Source: Chloroflexota bacterium (GTDB lineage: Bacteria; Chloroflexota; Anaerolineae; Anaerolineales; Villigracilaceae). From it: a stretch of 20,988 nt of DNA. Position numbers and translations under genes: made by a program. Below, piece by piece: positions 5,883 through 12,623 of the stretch. Under the pieces are notes generated by a model. That model was not told the DNA's origin, did no database searches, and worked only from the letters and a program-made list of their open reading frames with translations. Position 1 is the first letter of the stretch; every line of letters begins with the position of its first letter. The DNA is taken from positions 3,653 through 24,640 of the forward strand of contig JAJYOH010000019.1 in the NCBI GenBank assembly GCA_021796315.1, given 5' to 3'.

Positions 5883-6548
5883 TTATTTAACAGTGATCGC
5901 TACGTAAGGATAGCAGAAGCCTCCCTCCAGTTTCCAGGTCATCACATAATGACCCGGTGTGGTCGGGGCAACAGCATCCAGAACTACAGAGTAAGTCCCA
6001 CCGGGTTTGACTTCCGGCAATTGTTCAAAAGTAACAGTGGTCAGTTGGGGACCGCTATAGTAAGAAAGGTCCTTCCCTGCCGCCCAAGTTAACGCACCGT
6101 TATTGAGAATGGTCCACTTTACATCGAACTTGTCGCCGCGGGCAAATTCCTGATTGTCAAAGGGTCTTTTTTGGATGTCGGGATCGCAGTTATAGTCCGG
6201 CTTGGAACTGCCGCCACCGCCACCTGACCCGCCTGTGCTGGCAGGAGGGGTGACCACAAAAGCAGTCGGTGTCGAAAGGATGGGCGTAAGCGTTGGAATG
6301 GCGGCAGAAATCTCAGTCGGAGTCGATGCGGCGGCAAGCGGCTGGGCGGATTGCGATTGAACCGTCATTGCAACCGATGTGCCGATCTGATCCTGCACTT
6401 GCATGGTCATCGCGACCCCGGTTTGGATTTGTGCCTGGATTTGTTCGGGGGATTGTCCCGGCGCACAGGCAGCTAACAACCCTCCGATAACGAATACAAC
6501 GAACATGGATTTTTGGAACGCTCTCAATTTGTTTTTTGGTGTGACCAT
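5883..6548 (-). CDS. NBR1-Ig-like domain lipoprotein with glycine linker
   Basis: I chose the ATG at 6548 because AAGGAG sits just upstream and the signal peptide then starts correctly. A longer open frame to 6623 would overlap the aminomutase gene. The protein has 221 residues, with lipobox LAAC (Cys28). Its juxtamembrane segment holds two near-copies of a short unit (TGVAMTMQ at 43-50, TSVAMTVQ at 57-64). A Pro/Thr linker and a glycine run (106-113) precede the Ig-like domain (about 118-221). FDVKWTILNNGALTW and APTTPGHYVMTW mark the NBR1-Ig fold. Cys121 and Cys212 lie on the first and last strands, as in the neighbour at 5184-5828. The start is only 20 bp downstream of the aminomutase stop, so the two are co-transcribed. 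Confidence 0.9.
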   Translation of the reverse strand: MVTPKNKLRAFQKSMFVVFVIGGLLAACAPGQSPEQIQAQIQTGVAMTMQVQDQIGTSVAMTVQSQSAQPLAAASTPTEISAAIPTLTPILSTPTAFVVTPPASTGGSGGGGGSSKPDYNCDPDIQKRPFDNQEFARGDKFDVKWTILNNGALTWAAGKDLSYYSGPQLTTVTFEQLPEVKPGGTYSVVLDAVAPTTPGHYVMTWKLEGGFCYPYVAITVK

Positions 6549-6568
6549 ATTTTTCTCCTTGACTTGGA

Positions 6569-7915
6569 TTAGGCTTCTTCCTTGGGGGAATGGTCTCCAG
6601 CGCCGATGCCCAAAGGCTGCCATTTCTTTTCATCCTTCAGGCGATGCTGGATACCGTGACGGTCGTGGACTTCATCGAAACTTGTTGGCTTGATAAACAT
6701 CTCCTCGCCGTCAAGCAAACCGGTCAACCCGGCCTGGCCTGCTTCAACACGTTTGCTCTGGCAGAATTTGCAGGTCTTTGGATCGTGCACTTTGTATTCG
6801 GTTGGTTCTTCATAAGTTGTAACGTAACCTTCGTAGTTACGGACAATCACTTTGTGGTCGGACATGCTCAATAAATAATTCGGCATGACCGGGATCTTGC
6901 CGCCGCCGCCGGGCGCGTCCACGATGAATTGCGGAACCGCGTAACCGGATGTATGTCCGCGCAGCCCTTCCATGATCTCGATGCCTTTTGCTACAGGCGT
7001 GCGGAAATGTCCCGCGCCTTCGACCAGGTCACACTGATAGAGATAATATGGGCGGACGCGGATGCGCGTCAATTTCTGGACCAATTCGCGTTGGATGTGA
7101 ACACAGTCATTGATCCCGGCTAAAAGAACGGACTGGTTGCCCAGCGGAATGCCTGCGCGCGTCATGCGGTCGCAGGCTTCGGCCAGTTCCTTTGAAATTT
7201 CATTCGGATGGTTGACATGGATGTTCAGCCACAACGGATGGAATTTTGCGAGCATGTCGCATAATTCCTGCGTGATGCGCATCGGCATGAAGACGGGAAC
7301 GCGCGAGCCGATGCGGACGATTTCGATGTGCGGGATTTCGCGCAGGCGCGTGAGAATCTCTTCGAGAATTTTTGGCGCCAGCACGAGCGGATCGCCGCCA
7401 GAGAGCAGGACATCACGGACTTGCGGTGTGCGTTTTAGGTATTCGATCTGCGCTTCAAATTCCTGACGCGAAAAGGTTTGTCCCGGGTCACCGACGATGC
7501 GCGAGCGCGTGCAATAGCGGCAGTACGACGCGCATTGGGTCGTGACCAGCATAAGAACTCTATCAGGATACCGGTGAACCAGCCCCGGTACGGGAGAGTG
7601 GCGATCTTCCGCCAGGGAATCTTCCATCATGGCAGTGAAGGCCTGCATTTCCTCCGAGCGTGGGATGATCTGCATTCGGATCGGATCGTTCGGATCGTCA
7701 GGGTCGATCAAGGAAATGAAGTAGGGCGTGACGTCCACGCGAAAAAGTCCGCTGGTGTTGAGCGCCTTTCGTTCGGAATCGGTGAGCGGTAGAACTTTTT
7801 CAATATCTTCGGCTGTGTTGAGACGATGGCTTAATTGCCAGCGCCAATCGTTCCACTTTTCATCGGGAACATCGGCATAGACTGGAGCACGCTTTGAAAG
7901 GATAGGGGTAGGCAT
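6569..7915 (-). CDS. kamA: Lysine 2,3-aminomutase (radical SAM, PLP)
   Basis: Converts L-alpha-lysine to L-beta-lysine in the cytoplasm using S-adenosylmethionine, a 4Fe-4S cluster and pyridoxal phosphate. The 448-residue protein has the radical-SAM motif CASYCRYC (Cys128, 132, 135), LSGGDPL (171-177) and the PLP motif DAPGGGGK. Lys340 corresponds to the PLP lysine of the clostridial enzyme. Asp296 (QCDLVEGAGHFRTP) and Asp333 match the two acidic residues known to hold the substrate amino group, which favours lysine over glutamate as substrate. C-terminal Cys382 and Cys385 (CKFC) fit the known zinc site. GGAGG lies 8 nt before the ATG. No beta-lysine acetyltransferase (ablB) is next to it, so a role in compatible-solute synthesis is not shown here. 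Two lipoprotein genes follow in the same operon. Confidence 0.95.
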   Translation of the reverse strand: MPTPILSKRAPVYADVPDEKWNDWRWQLSHRLNTAEDIEKVLPLTDSERKALNTSGLFRVDVTPYFISLIDPDDPNDPIRMQIIPRSEEMQAFTAMMEDSLAEDRHSPVPGLVHRYPDRVLMLVTTQCASYCRYCTRSRIVGDPGQTFSRQEFEAQIEYLKRTPQVRDVLLSGGDPLVLAPKILEEILTRLREIPHIEIVRIGSRVPVFMPMRITQELCDMLAKFHPLWLNIHVNHPNEISKELAEACDRMTRAGIPLGNQSVLLAGINDCVHIQRELVQKLTRIRVRPYYLYQCDLVEGAGHFRTPVAKGIEIMEGLRGHTSGYAVPQFIVDAPGGGGKIPVMPNYLLSMSDHKVIVRNYEGYVTTYEEPTEYKVHDPKTCKFCQSKRVEAGQAGLTGLLDGEEMFIKPTSFDEVHDRHGIQHRLKDEKKWQPLGIGAGDHSPKEEA

Positions 7916-8050
7916 AGGATTTTCCTCCGAAAATCAAATAAGTTGTGAGAAAACACTAAAGTTCGGCAGACGCGCGAGGCAACACACACGGAGGATCGTG
8001 GTCGGGGCGGAAAAAGCCTGCAAAGTAGTTACATGCCATTTATAGTAAAG

Positions 8051-8071
8051 TGGTAGGTGATCGCCCTACCA
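8051..8071. promoter_or_regulatory. Inverted repeat over the aminomutase transcription start
   Basis: TGGTAGG (8051-8057) and CCTACCA (8065-8071) are perfect inverted repeats with a 7-bp centre. The right arm touches the -10 box of the promoter at 8071-8099 and the centre covers the predicted start point near 8064. That position suits a repressor operator, or a hairpin at the 5' end of the messenger. Confidence 0.5.
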
Positions 8072-8099
8072 TTGTAAGAGGAAATAAAGGTCAGGTCAA
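8071..8099 (-). promoter_or_regulatory. Promoter of the lysine 2,3-aminomutase operon
   Basis: On the minus strand TTGACC (8099-8094) and TACAAT (8076-8071) are separated by exactly 17 bp, close to the sigma-70 consensus. Transcription would begin near 8064, leaving a 5' UTR of about 150 nt before the ATG at 7915. I found no riboswitch that I recognise in this leader. Confidence 0.75.
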
Positions 8100-8132
8100 C
8101 CTCCCTTTTCTGTTGTACATATTTTTGATTAT

Positions 8133-8170
8133 AAACATAAAAGCGCCTCAAGCGAGGCGCTTTTATGTTT
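8133..8170 (-). terminator. Terminator of the Ser/Gly-tail membrane protein gene
   Basis: A perfect 17-bp stem (AAACATAAAAGCGCCTC at 8133-8149, GAGGCGCTTTTATGTTT at 8154-8170) has a 4-nt loop and runs of T on both sides. It lies 38 bp beyond the stop of the minus-strand gene at 8208-9140 and just before the promoter of the aminomutase operon. Confidence 0.9.
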
Positions 8171-8207
8171 GGTTTTGAGGGAATTTAGCTCACGACCCGG
8201 AATTTTA

Positions 8208-9140
8208 CTAGCCGACAGCTCCGCTGCTGTCTCCGCCTCCGCCGCCCCCGCCTCCGCCGGATGACGAAGACGAAGATTGACCGGTCAGCTTCTTCAACAA
8301 GTCGTACCAGAAGGATGAACCCTGTGATACAGCCACGGCGGTTATTAGGAGCCCGGCAAACTTAAGGAGAATGAATTGTATCCAGCCGACAGTCGATGTC
8401 TGAACGGGAATATTTTGATTCTGCCACCAACCAATCTTAATGGACAAAACACCAAGTTGATTAAGTAACGCTGTCAAATCTGTGGATTGGCCCTGTTGTG
8501 CGGCTATAGCGGCTTGGGCATTGGCGGCAGCCCGCAAAGCTGAGTCGGCCCACAACTCCTTTGCTAACTGGATGCTGTCGGTCCCGAAGAGAAGGGTGAT
8601 TACAATGGACAAAATAATTACAATACTTCGGGCATTTGCTTTGAAAGTAGCGGCGGCCTGACTCAAGAGTCCGTTAAAATAATCGGTTGTTCTGGATCGC
8701 AAATCATTGACATTGGTAACGCCCTTTTGCGCCCAGGCGAGCATGGCCTTTTTGCCGTCAGAGTCGGGGAGTTGATTGATGGATGCGATCAGCTCATCCC
8801 CGGTGGTCTGATATTTTCCGGTCAAACCCGTTAGATCGAAGAAGGCATCCACGAGAGTCGCTGCGGGGATTTTTTCCACGCGTTTTTCAACCGTGCCTGC
8901 TCCAAAAACATGCCACCAGTTTGCATAGCGGATCGGGCGCAGGGATTTGATTTGCGGCATGTTTGTCAGGTCGCCAAGATTTTTTTCGCCAACGATCATT
9001 TTGAGATATTTTTCCAGTGCAACGCCGCGTGTTTCAAGCGACTCCATGATGATCTGGCTGATGGTCGAAACGATCGAACCCATAACATAGTAAACGAAGA
9101 CGAGGCCAATGGCGACCTCAAGAACTTGTGGGAATGACAT
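8208..9140 (-). CDS. Membrane protein of unknown function with Ser/Gly tail
   Basis: The 310-residue protein has three hydrophobic segments: about 8-30, 171-187 and 252-272. Between the first and second is a soluble region of about 130 residues that includes a helix-rich stretch. Between the second and third is an Ala/Gln-rich stretch (200-220). The end is SxFWYDLLKKL (275-285) followed by six Ser (289-294) and nine Gly (295-303). The FWYDLL motif after the last helix resembles that of other uncharacterised bacterial membrane proteins, but I cannot name a family with certainty. AAAAAGGAG before the ATG supports the start. The gene stands alone, with its own terminator, and diverges from the lipoprotein run at 9483. 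Its role is not known. Confidence 0.85.
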   Translation of the reverse strand: MSFPQVLEVAIGLVFVYYVMGSIVSTISQIIMESLETRGVALEKYLKMIVGEKNLGDLTNMPQIKSLRPIRYANWWHVFGAGTVEKRVEKIPAATLVDAFFDLTGLTGKYQTTGDELIASINQLPDSDGKKAMLAWAQKGVTNVNDLRSRTTDYFNGLLSQAAATFKANARSIVIILSIVITLLFGTDSIQLAKELWADSALRAAANAQAAIAAQQGQSTDLTALLNQLGVLSIKIGWWQNQNIPVQTSTVGWIQFILLKFAGLLITAVAVSQGSSFWYDLLKKLTGQSSSSSSGGGGGGGGGDSSGAVG

Positions 9141-9482
9141 GGCGATCTCCTTTTTCTGAGTAGGTTATGGCGAATGTAAGATCAACTATTGACTTTTTTG
9201 TTCGCGCTCCTCCAGTTCTGCCAGCCATTCGAACATTCTGGCTTCGTGCGGACAATCCCTTTTTGGGTATAGCGGGCCATGTTCATTTTGCAGGAGGCCT
9301 ACATTGCCCAACGCAGGGGAAAGATGGAAGGTGGTTTCATGGTGCAAACCTTGCCGAAAATGTTCAACAATTTGGTGTTTCTTATTTTACTAGCAAACCC
9401 GTTTTCCAAACATCCAAAAATGGCATCGAACGCTCGATTTTCAAAGCGGTTATAATTATTTCTGATTGCGAAAGGAAATAAA
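9141..9482. other. 342-bp divergent intergenic region with an orphan open frame
   Basis: This region separates the minus-strand membrane protein from the plus-strand lipoproteins. A TATAAT -10 candidate at 9451-9456 precedes the gene at 9483 but has no good -35 box. On the minus strand a TTGATC/TACTCA pair with 17-bp spacing lies just before the gene ending at 9140, and is only a weak promoter match. A minus-strand frame stays open from 9386 to a TAG at 9186 (66 codons). It has protein-like content (for example CPHEARMFEWLAELEER near its end) but no ATG or ribosome binding site, and TTG at 9347 is the best start. It may be a gene remnant. A plus-strand frame at 9167-9481 has no ribosome binding site and looks spurious. 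Confidence 0.4.
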
Positions 9483-10481
9483 ATGCGTCAAAAACAAATC
9501 TACATTCTTACTGCTTTACTAATCGCCCTTGCCATGATACTCAATGCCTGCGGCTCGTCCGCATCGAACGATTCCATTATCGCCACTTCAGTTGCAATGA
9601 CTGTACAGGCACAAAATACACAAGCTGCCGAATCCACTCCCACGCTGACCCCGACTCTTCCCGGTACTGACACTTCATCGCTTCAGGCCACGCCGACAGC
9701 TGCAACCAAGTCGCCTCCAACGGCTCCCGCTGTCGGGTCCAGCAACACGAAGCCTTGTTACAGCGCAAACTTTGTAGCCGATGCAACCATCCCAGATGGC
9801 ACAATCGTCAACCCCGGCTCAACTTTTATCAAGACCTGGAGCGTCTTGAACAGCGGATCCTGCACCTGGAATTCAACTTATAAATTTGTTTTTATGAGCG
9901 GGGATATTATGGGCGGCGCGTATGTCTATCCATTTCCGACCACGGCTGTACCCGGTCAGACGGTGGACATTCCCATACAACTCTATGCCCCACAAACTAG
10001 TGGAACGTATACCGGCACGTGGCAGATAGAAGCCCCGGATGGGACGATATTCGGCGTGGGAGAATACAACACGTCTCTGTCTGTGAAGATCGTTGTTGGC
10101 AGTGGCACACCGGGCAAAGGCACGACTACAGCATACGGCGTTACGTCTGTCTCTTACGATATTACCCGCCGCCCGGCTGCCGGATGTGCGACCTATGTTG
10201 ATCCCTCGGGACATGATACAGCAAGTATCTACTATGATATTACTGCCCATATTACAGCCAATGGGCCGATCACAATTACCTATTATTGGAAACATAGTGA
10301 TGGTTACAGGTCGCCCAATCAAACCCTTACCTTTGATCAGGCAAAAACCAGGTCAATTACCGATAGCTGGGGTGTGCGTCTTGGAAATTCCACCAACACG
10401 CGCTGGGATCAAATTATTGTCACTGACCCTGCCTATCAGGAATATGGCAAAGCCTCGTTTGACTTTCTTTGCGGTAAATAA
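9483..10481 (+). CDS. NBR1-Ig-like lipoprotein with extra C-terminal beta domain
   Basis: The 332-residue protein has lipobox LNAC (Cys23) and a juxtamembrane segment with TSVAMTVQA (35-43), nearly identical to TSVAMTVQS in the lipoprotein at 5883-6548. A Thr/Pro linker (51-85) follows, then an NBR1-type Ig-like domain (about 90-205). That domain is marked by FIKTWSVLNSGSCTW (115-129) and APQTSGTYTGTW (169-180). Cys92 and Cys127 are placed to form a disulfide. A second predicted beta-rich domain follows (about 216-332) with Cys235 and Cys330 at its two ends. I do not recognise that domain. GAAAGGAAA lies before the ATG. It is the first gene of a four-lipoprotein run and is closed by its own terminator, so the following genes probably use other promoters. 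Confidence 0.9.
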   Translation: MRQKQIYILTALLIALAMILNACGSSASNDSIIATSVAMTVQAQNTQAAESTPTLTPTLPGTDTSSLQATPTAATKSPPTAPAVGSSNTKPCYSANFVADATIPDGTIVNPGSTFIKTWSVLNSGSCTWNSTYKFVFMSGDIMGGAYVYPFPTTAVPGQTVDIPIQLYAPQTSGTYTGTWQIEAPDGTIFGVGEYNTSLSVKIVVGSGTPGKGTTTAYGVTSVSYDITRRPAAGCATYVDPSGHDTASIYYDITAHITANGPITITYYWKHSDGYRSPNQTLTFDQAKTRSITDSWGVRLGNSTNTRWDQIIVTDPAYQEYGKASFDFLCGK

Positions 10482-10487
10482 ATAATC

Positions 10488-10525
10488 ATCAAAAGAGTCA
10501 GCGAATTTTCACTGACTCTTTTGAT
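10488..10525 (+). terminator. Rho-independent terminator after the first lipoprotein of the run
   Basis: ATCAAAAGAGTCAG (10488-10501) pairs perfectly with CTGACTCTTTTGAT (10512-10525) around a 10-nt loop. The T-run needed for release is inside the 3' arm. Confidence 0.85.
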
Positions 10526-10573
10526 TCAGGAACTTTTTGAACAGGCAAACGTCTTATGGAACTGGAGGAAAGA

Positions 10574-11812
10574 ATGTATCTTAAACGTCGTCTGCTTTTC
10601 GTGCCGCTTATCCTGATCTTCGCCAGCCTGGCCTGCAACGCGCCATCTATTGTCAAAAGTACACCGCAGGCGGCTGCGACTCTTAATGCATTTTATACTG
10701 CCGCCGCACAGACTGTTCAGGCTGCGGCATCGCAGTCTCCGTCTTTTTACACTCCGACACCTTTAAGCGCATCTTCTCCGACTATTTGGCCCGTTACACT
10801 TACACCCATTGCCAATACTCCGATGCCGGTCGCGTTGTGCGATGCGGCTGCTTTCATCAGGGACGTGACCATTTCTGATGGAACTGTTATTGGACAGGGC
10901 GTGACTTTCACCAAAATCTGGCGCGTTCAAAATGTTGGCACCTGCTCATGGACAACTTCCTATTCGTTGGTCTTTATCAACGGAGATCAAATGGCCGCTC
11001 CCAGCGGAATCGCCATGCCGGGCAATGTTAATCCGGGTCAGATGGTCGATCTTTCGGTCACAATGACTGCGCCAAATAGCGATGGTCATTACCGGGGATA
11101 TTGGAAATTACGTAATTCGGCTGGCGTATTATTTGGCATTGGTCCGCAAGCGCAGGACGCATTCTGGACGTCTATTAACGTAATAGGTCCGCGTTACACC
11201 GCCTATGATTTTGCTGCAAGTTATTGTGACGCCAACTGGGATAATAATATTATTCCCCTACCCTGTCCGGGTACGAACGGCGACAATAATGGTTATGTGC
11301 TTAAACTGGATCATCCGGTTATGGAAAATGGAAAAACTGAAGACCAGGCCGGCCTTTTAACTGTTCCGAAAAATACGTACAATGGTTATATCCGCGGGAA
11401 ATTCCCTGTATTTATGGTTCAAAGCGGTGACCACTTTCAATCGCGGATCAACTGCCAATATGGCGCCTATTATTGCAACATTGTTTTTCAGCTTCAGTAT
11501 CAGATCGATAATGGCGATATCAGGACTCTTGGTCAATGGATTGAAGTATACGAAGGCCAATATTATCCCGTGGATATTGACTTGAGCGCACTGGCGGGGC
11601 AGAATGTGAAATTTATTCTAACGGTGACAACGAATGGTCCATTCAATCAGGACTACGGGCTTTGGTTTGCTCCCCGCATTATTCGAACTGGTACTCCACC
11701 GCCTACTTTTACACCCACCTTCACACCCACATTCACCCCGACATTTACTTTGACGCCTATCCCTCCTACCCCTACCTCAACTAACACTCCAACGTCCACG
11801 CCTACGTCCTAA
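10574..11812 (+). CDS. NBR1-Ig-like lipoprotein with second beta domain and Pro/Thr tail
   Basis: I chose the ATG at 10574 because GGAGG lies 5 nt upstream and the signal peptide then begins MYLKRR. A frame start at 10556 would put acidic residues first. The 412-residue protein has lipobox SLAC (Cys21), an Ala/Thr/Gln juxtamembrane stretch (31-55) and a short linker. An NBR1-type Ig-like domain follows (about 88-204; Cys89 and Cys124; FTKIWRVQNVGTCSW). A second beta-sandwich-like domain of about 165 residues (207-372) contains Cys218, 231, 294 and 301 and ends AGQNVKFILTVTT...YGLWFAPRI, resembling lectin or carbohydrate-binding folds. I cannot name its family. The protein ends in a Pro/Thr tail with TFTP repeats. 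It is probably an extracellular binding protein, but the ligand is unknown. Confidence 0.88.
   Translation: MYLKRRLLFVPLILIFASLACNAPSIVKSTPQAAATLNAFYTAAAQTVQAAASQSPSFYTPTPLSASSPTIWPVTLTPIANTPMPVALCDAAAFIRDVTISDGTVIGQGVTFTKIWRVQNVGTCSWTTSYSLVFINGDQMAAPSGIAMPGNVNPGQMVDLSVTMTAPNSDGHYRGYWKLRNSAGVLFGIGPQAQDAFWTSINVIGPRYTAYDFAASYCDANWDNNIIPLPCPGTNGDNNGYVLKLDHPVMENGKTEDQAGLLTVPKNTYNGYIRGKFPVFMVQSGDHFQSRINCQYGAYYCNIVFQLQYQIDNGDIRTLGQWIEVYEGQYYPVDIDLSALAGQNVKFILTVTTNGPFNQDYGLWFAPRIIRTGTPPPTFTPTFTPTFTPTFTLTPIPPTPTSTNTPTSTPTS
11705..11752 (+). repeat. Four 12-bp tandem units encoding TFTP
   Basis: Four imperfect copies of ACATTCACCCC-like 12-mers encode TFTP three times and then TFTL in the C-terminal tail of the lipoprotein at 10574-11812. 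Third-position changes between copies show that the protein sequence is kept while the DNA drifts. Confidence 0.75.
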
Positions 11813-11885
11813 AACAAGGTGCGTTATAATGAGTATGAAGAAAATTCGTAAAATTGTATTACAAAGATATTTGGAGGCTTAGATC

Positions 11886-12584
11886 ATGCAACAAAAAAAA
11901 ATCATCTGGTTGGCTCTAATAGTTTTACTGGCCGCCAGTTTAGCATCCTGTAATATTGGCAAGGCGCCGGCGCCCACCCCGGATGTAAATGCTGTTTACA
12001 CTTCCGCGGCTGGGACGGCGCTTGCCCAAATTAACGCTCAGATGACCCAGACTGCACAAGCCGTTCCACCGACGCCTCTGCCCAGCCCAACAACGGCGCC
12101 TTTATCCCTGCCGACCATCCAACTTCCACCTGGCGTAACGGCTTTTGCTCCGGCTGGCACACAACTGGCTTTCCCTACCCTGGCTGCCGGGTTGCCAACC
12201 GCGACCAAGGTTCCATCCGGGGCGGGTACTGGTTCGACCGCTGTAGGTTGTAATGACGCCTTATTCCTTCAAGAAACTATTCCTGATGGGACGGTTATGA
12301 CGGCGGGAAAGGCCTTTGAAAAAGTCTGGCAATTCCAGAATACAGGGACTTGTGCATGGGATGATGGGTATTCCTTTGTTTTCGTATCAGGTGACCAAAT
12401 GGATGGTAATAATGTGGCTTTCCACAATGCATATGATTTTGTAAAGCCAGGAAATAGCACATCATTTATAGTGAAAATGACTGCTCCTACAAAGACCGGA
12501 ACCTACCAGGGTTATTGGCAAATGAAAAGCGATGCAGGCACTTTTTTTGGCGCGCGAGTTTGGGTCAAGATCGTAGTCCAGTAA
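11886..12584 (+). CDS. NBR1-Ig-like domain lipoprotein, single-domain form
   Basis: The 232-residue protein has lipobox LASC (Cys22) and a juxtamembrane stretch with PTPDVNAVYTSAAGTALAQ (30-48). A long Pro/Thr/Ala linker (60-118) leads to one NBR1-type Ig-like domain (about 120-232). Marks of the fold are the FEKVWQFQNTGTCAW segment (144-158), FVFVSGDQM and APTKTGTYQGYWQM. Cys122 and Cys156 are the candidate disulfide. GGAGG is 8 nt before the ATG. A TATAAT at 11825-11830 in the 73-bp gap may be a -10 box, but there is no matching -35. It shares the PTPD segment after the lipobox with the next gene, which suggests a recent common origin. Confidence 0.9.
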   Translation: MQQKKIIWLALIVLLAASLASCNIGKAPAPTPDVNAVYTSAAGTALAQINAQMTQTAQAVPPTPLPSPTTAPLSLPTIQLPPGVTAFAPAGTQLAFPTLAAGLPTATKVPSGAGTGSTAVGCNDALFLQETIPDGTVMTAGKAFEKVWQFQNTGTCAWDDGYSFVFVSGDQMDGNNVAFHNAYDFVKPGNSTSFIVKMTAPTKTGTYQGYWQMKSDAGTFFGARVWVKIVVQ

Positions 12585-12623
12585 TTGGAAAGATAATGCG
12601 GTTCGCCGAGAATCAAGGATCCT

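Noticed and set aside
6549..6623. N-terminal extension of the lipoprotein at 5883-6548
   Set aside because: It would overlap the aminomutase gene, destroy the signal peptide layout and ignore the AAGGAG just before the ATG at 6548.
7916..8064. Lysine riboswitch in the leader of the aminomutase operon
   Set aside because: I looked for it because of the gene's substrate, but none of the conserved lysine-riboswitch core or a terminator/antiterminator pair is visible.
9167..9481. Plus-strand open frame of 104 codons in the divergent spacer
   Set aside because: It has no ribosome binding site and no domain-like pattern. The opposite strand looks more protein-like over the same bases.
11705..11810. 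Possible CRISPR-like or satellite array
   Set aside because: The repeats are 12 bp, contiguous and in frame, encoding TFTP. They are part of a protein tail and have no spacers.
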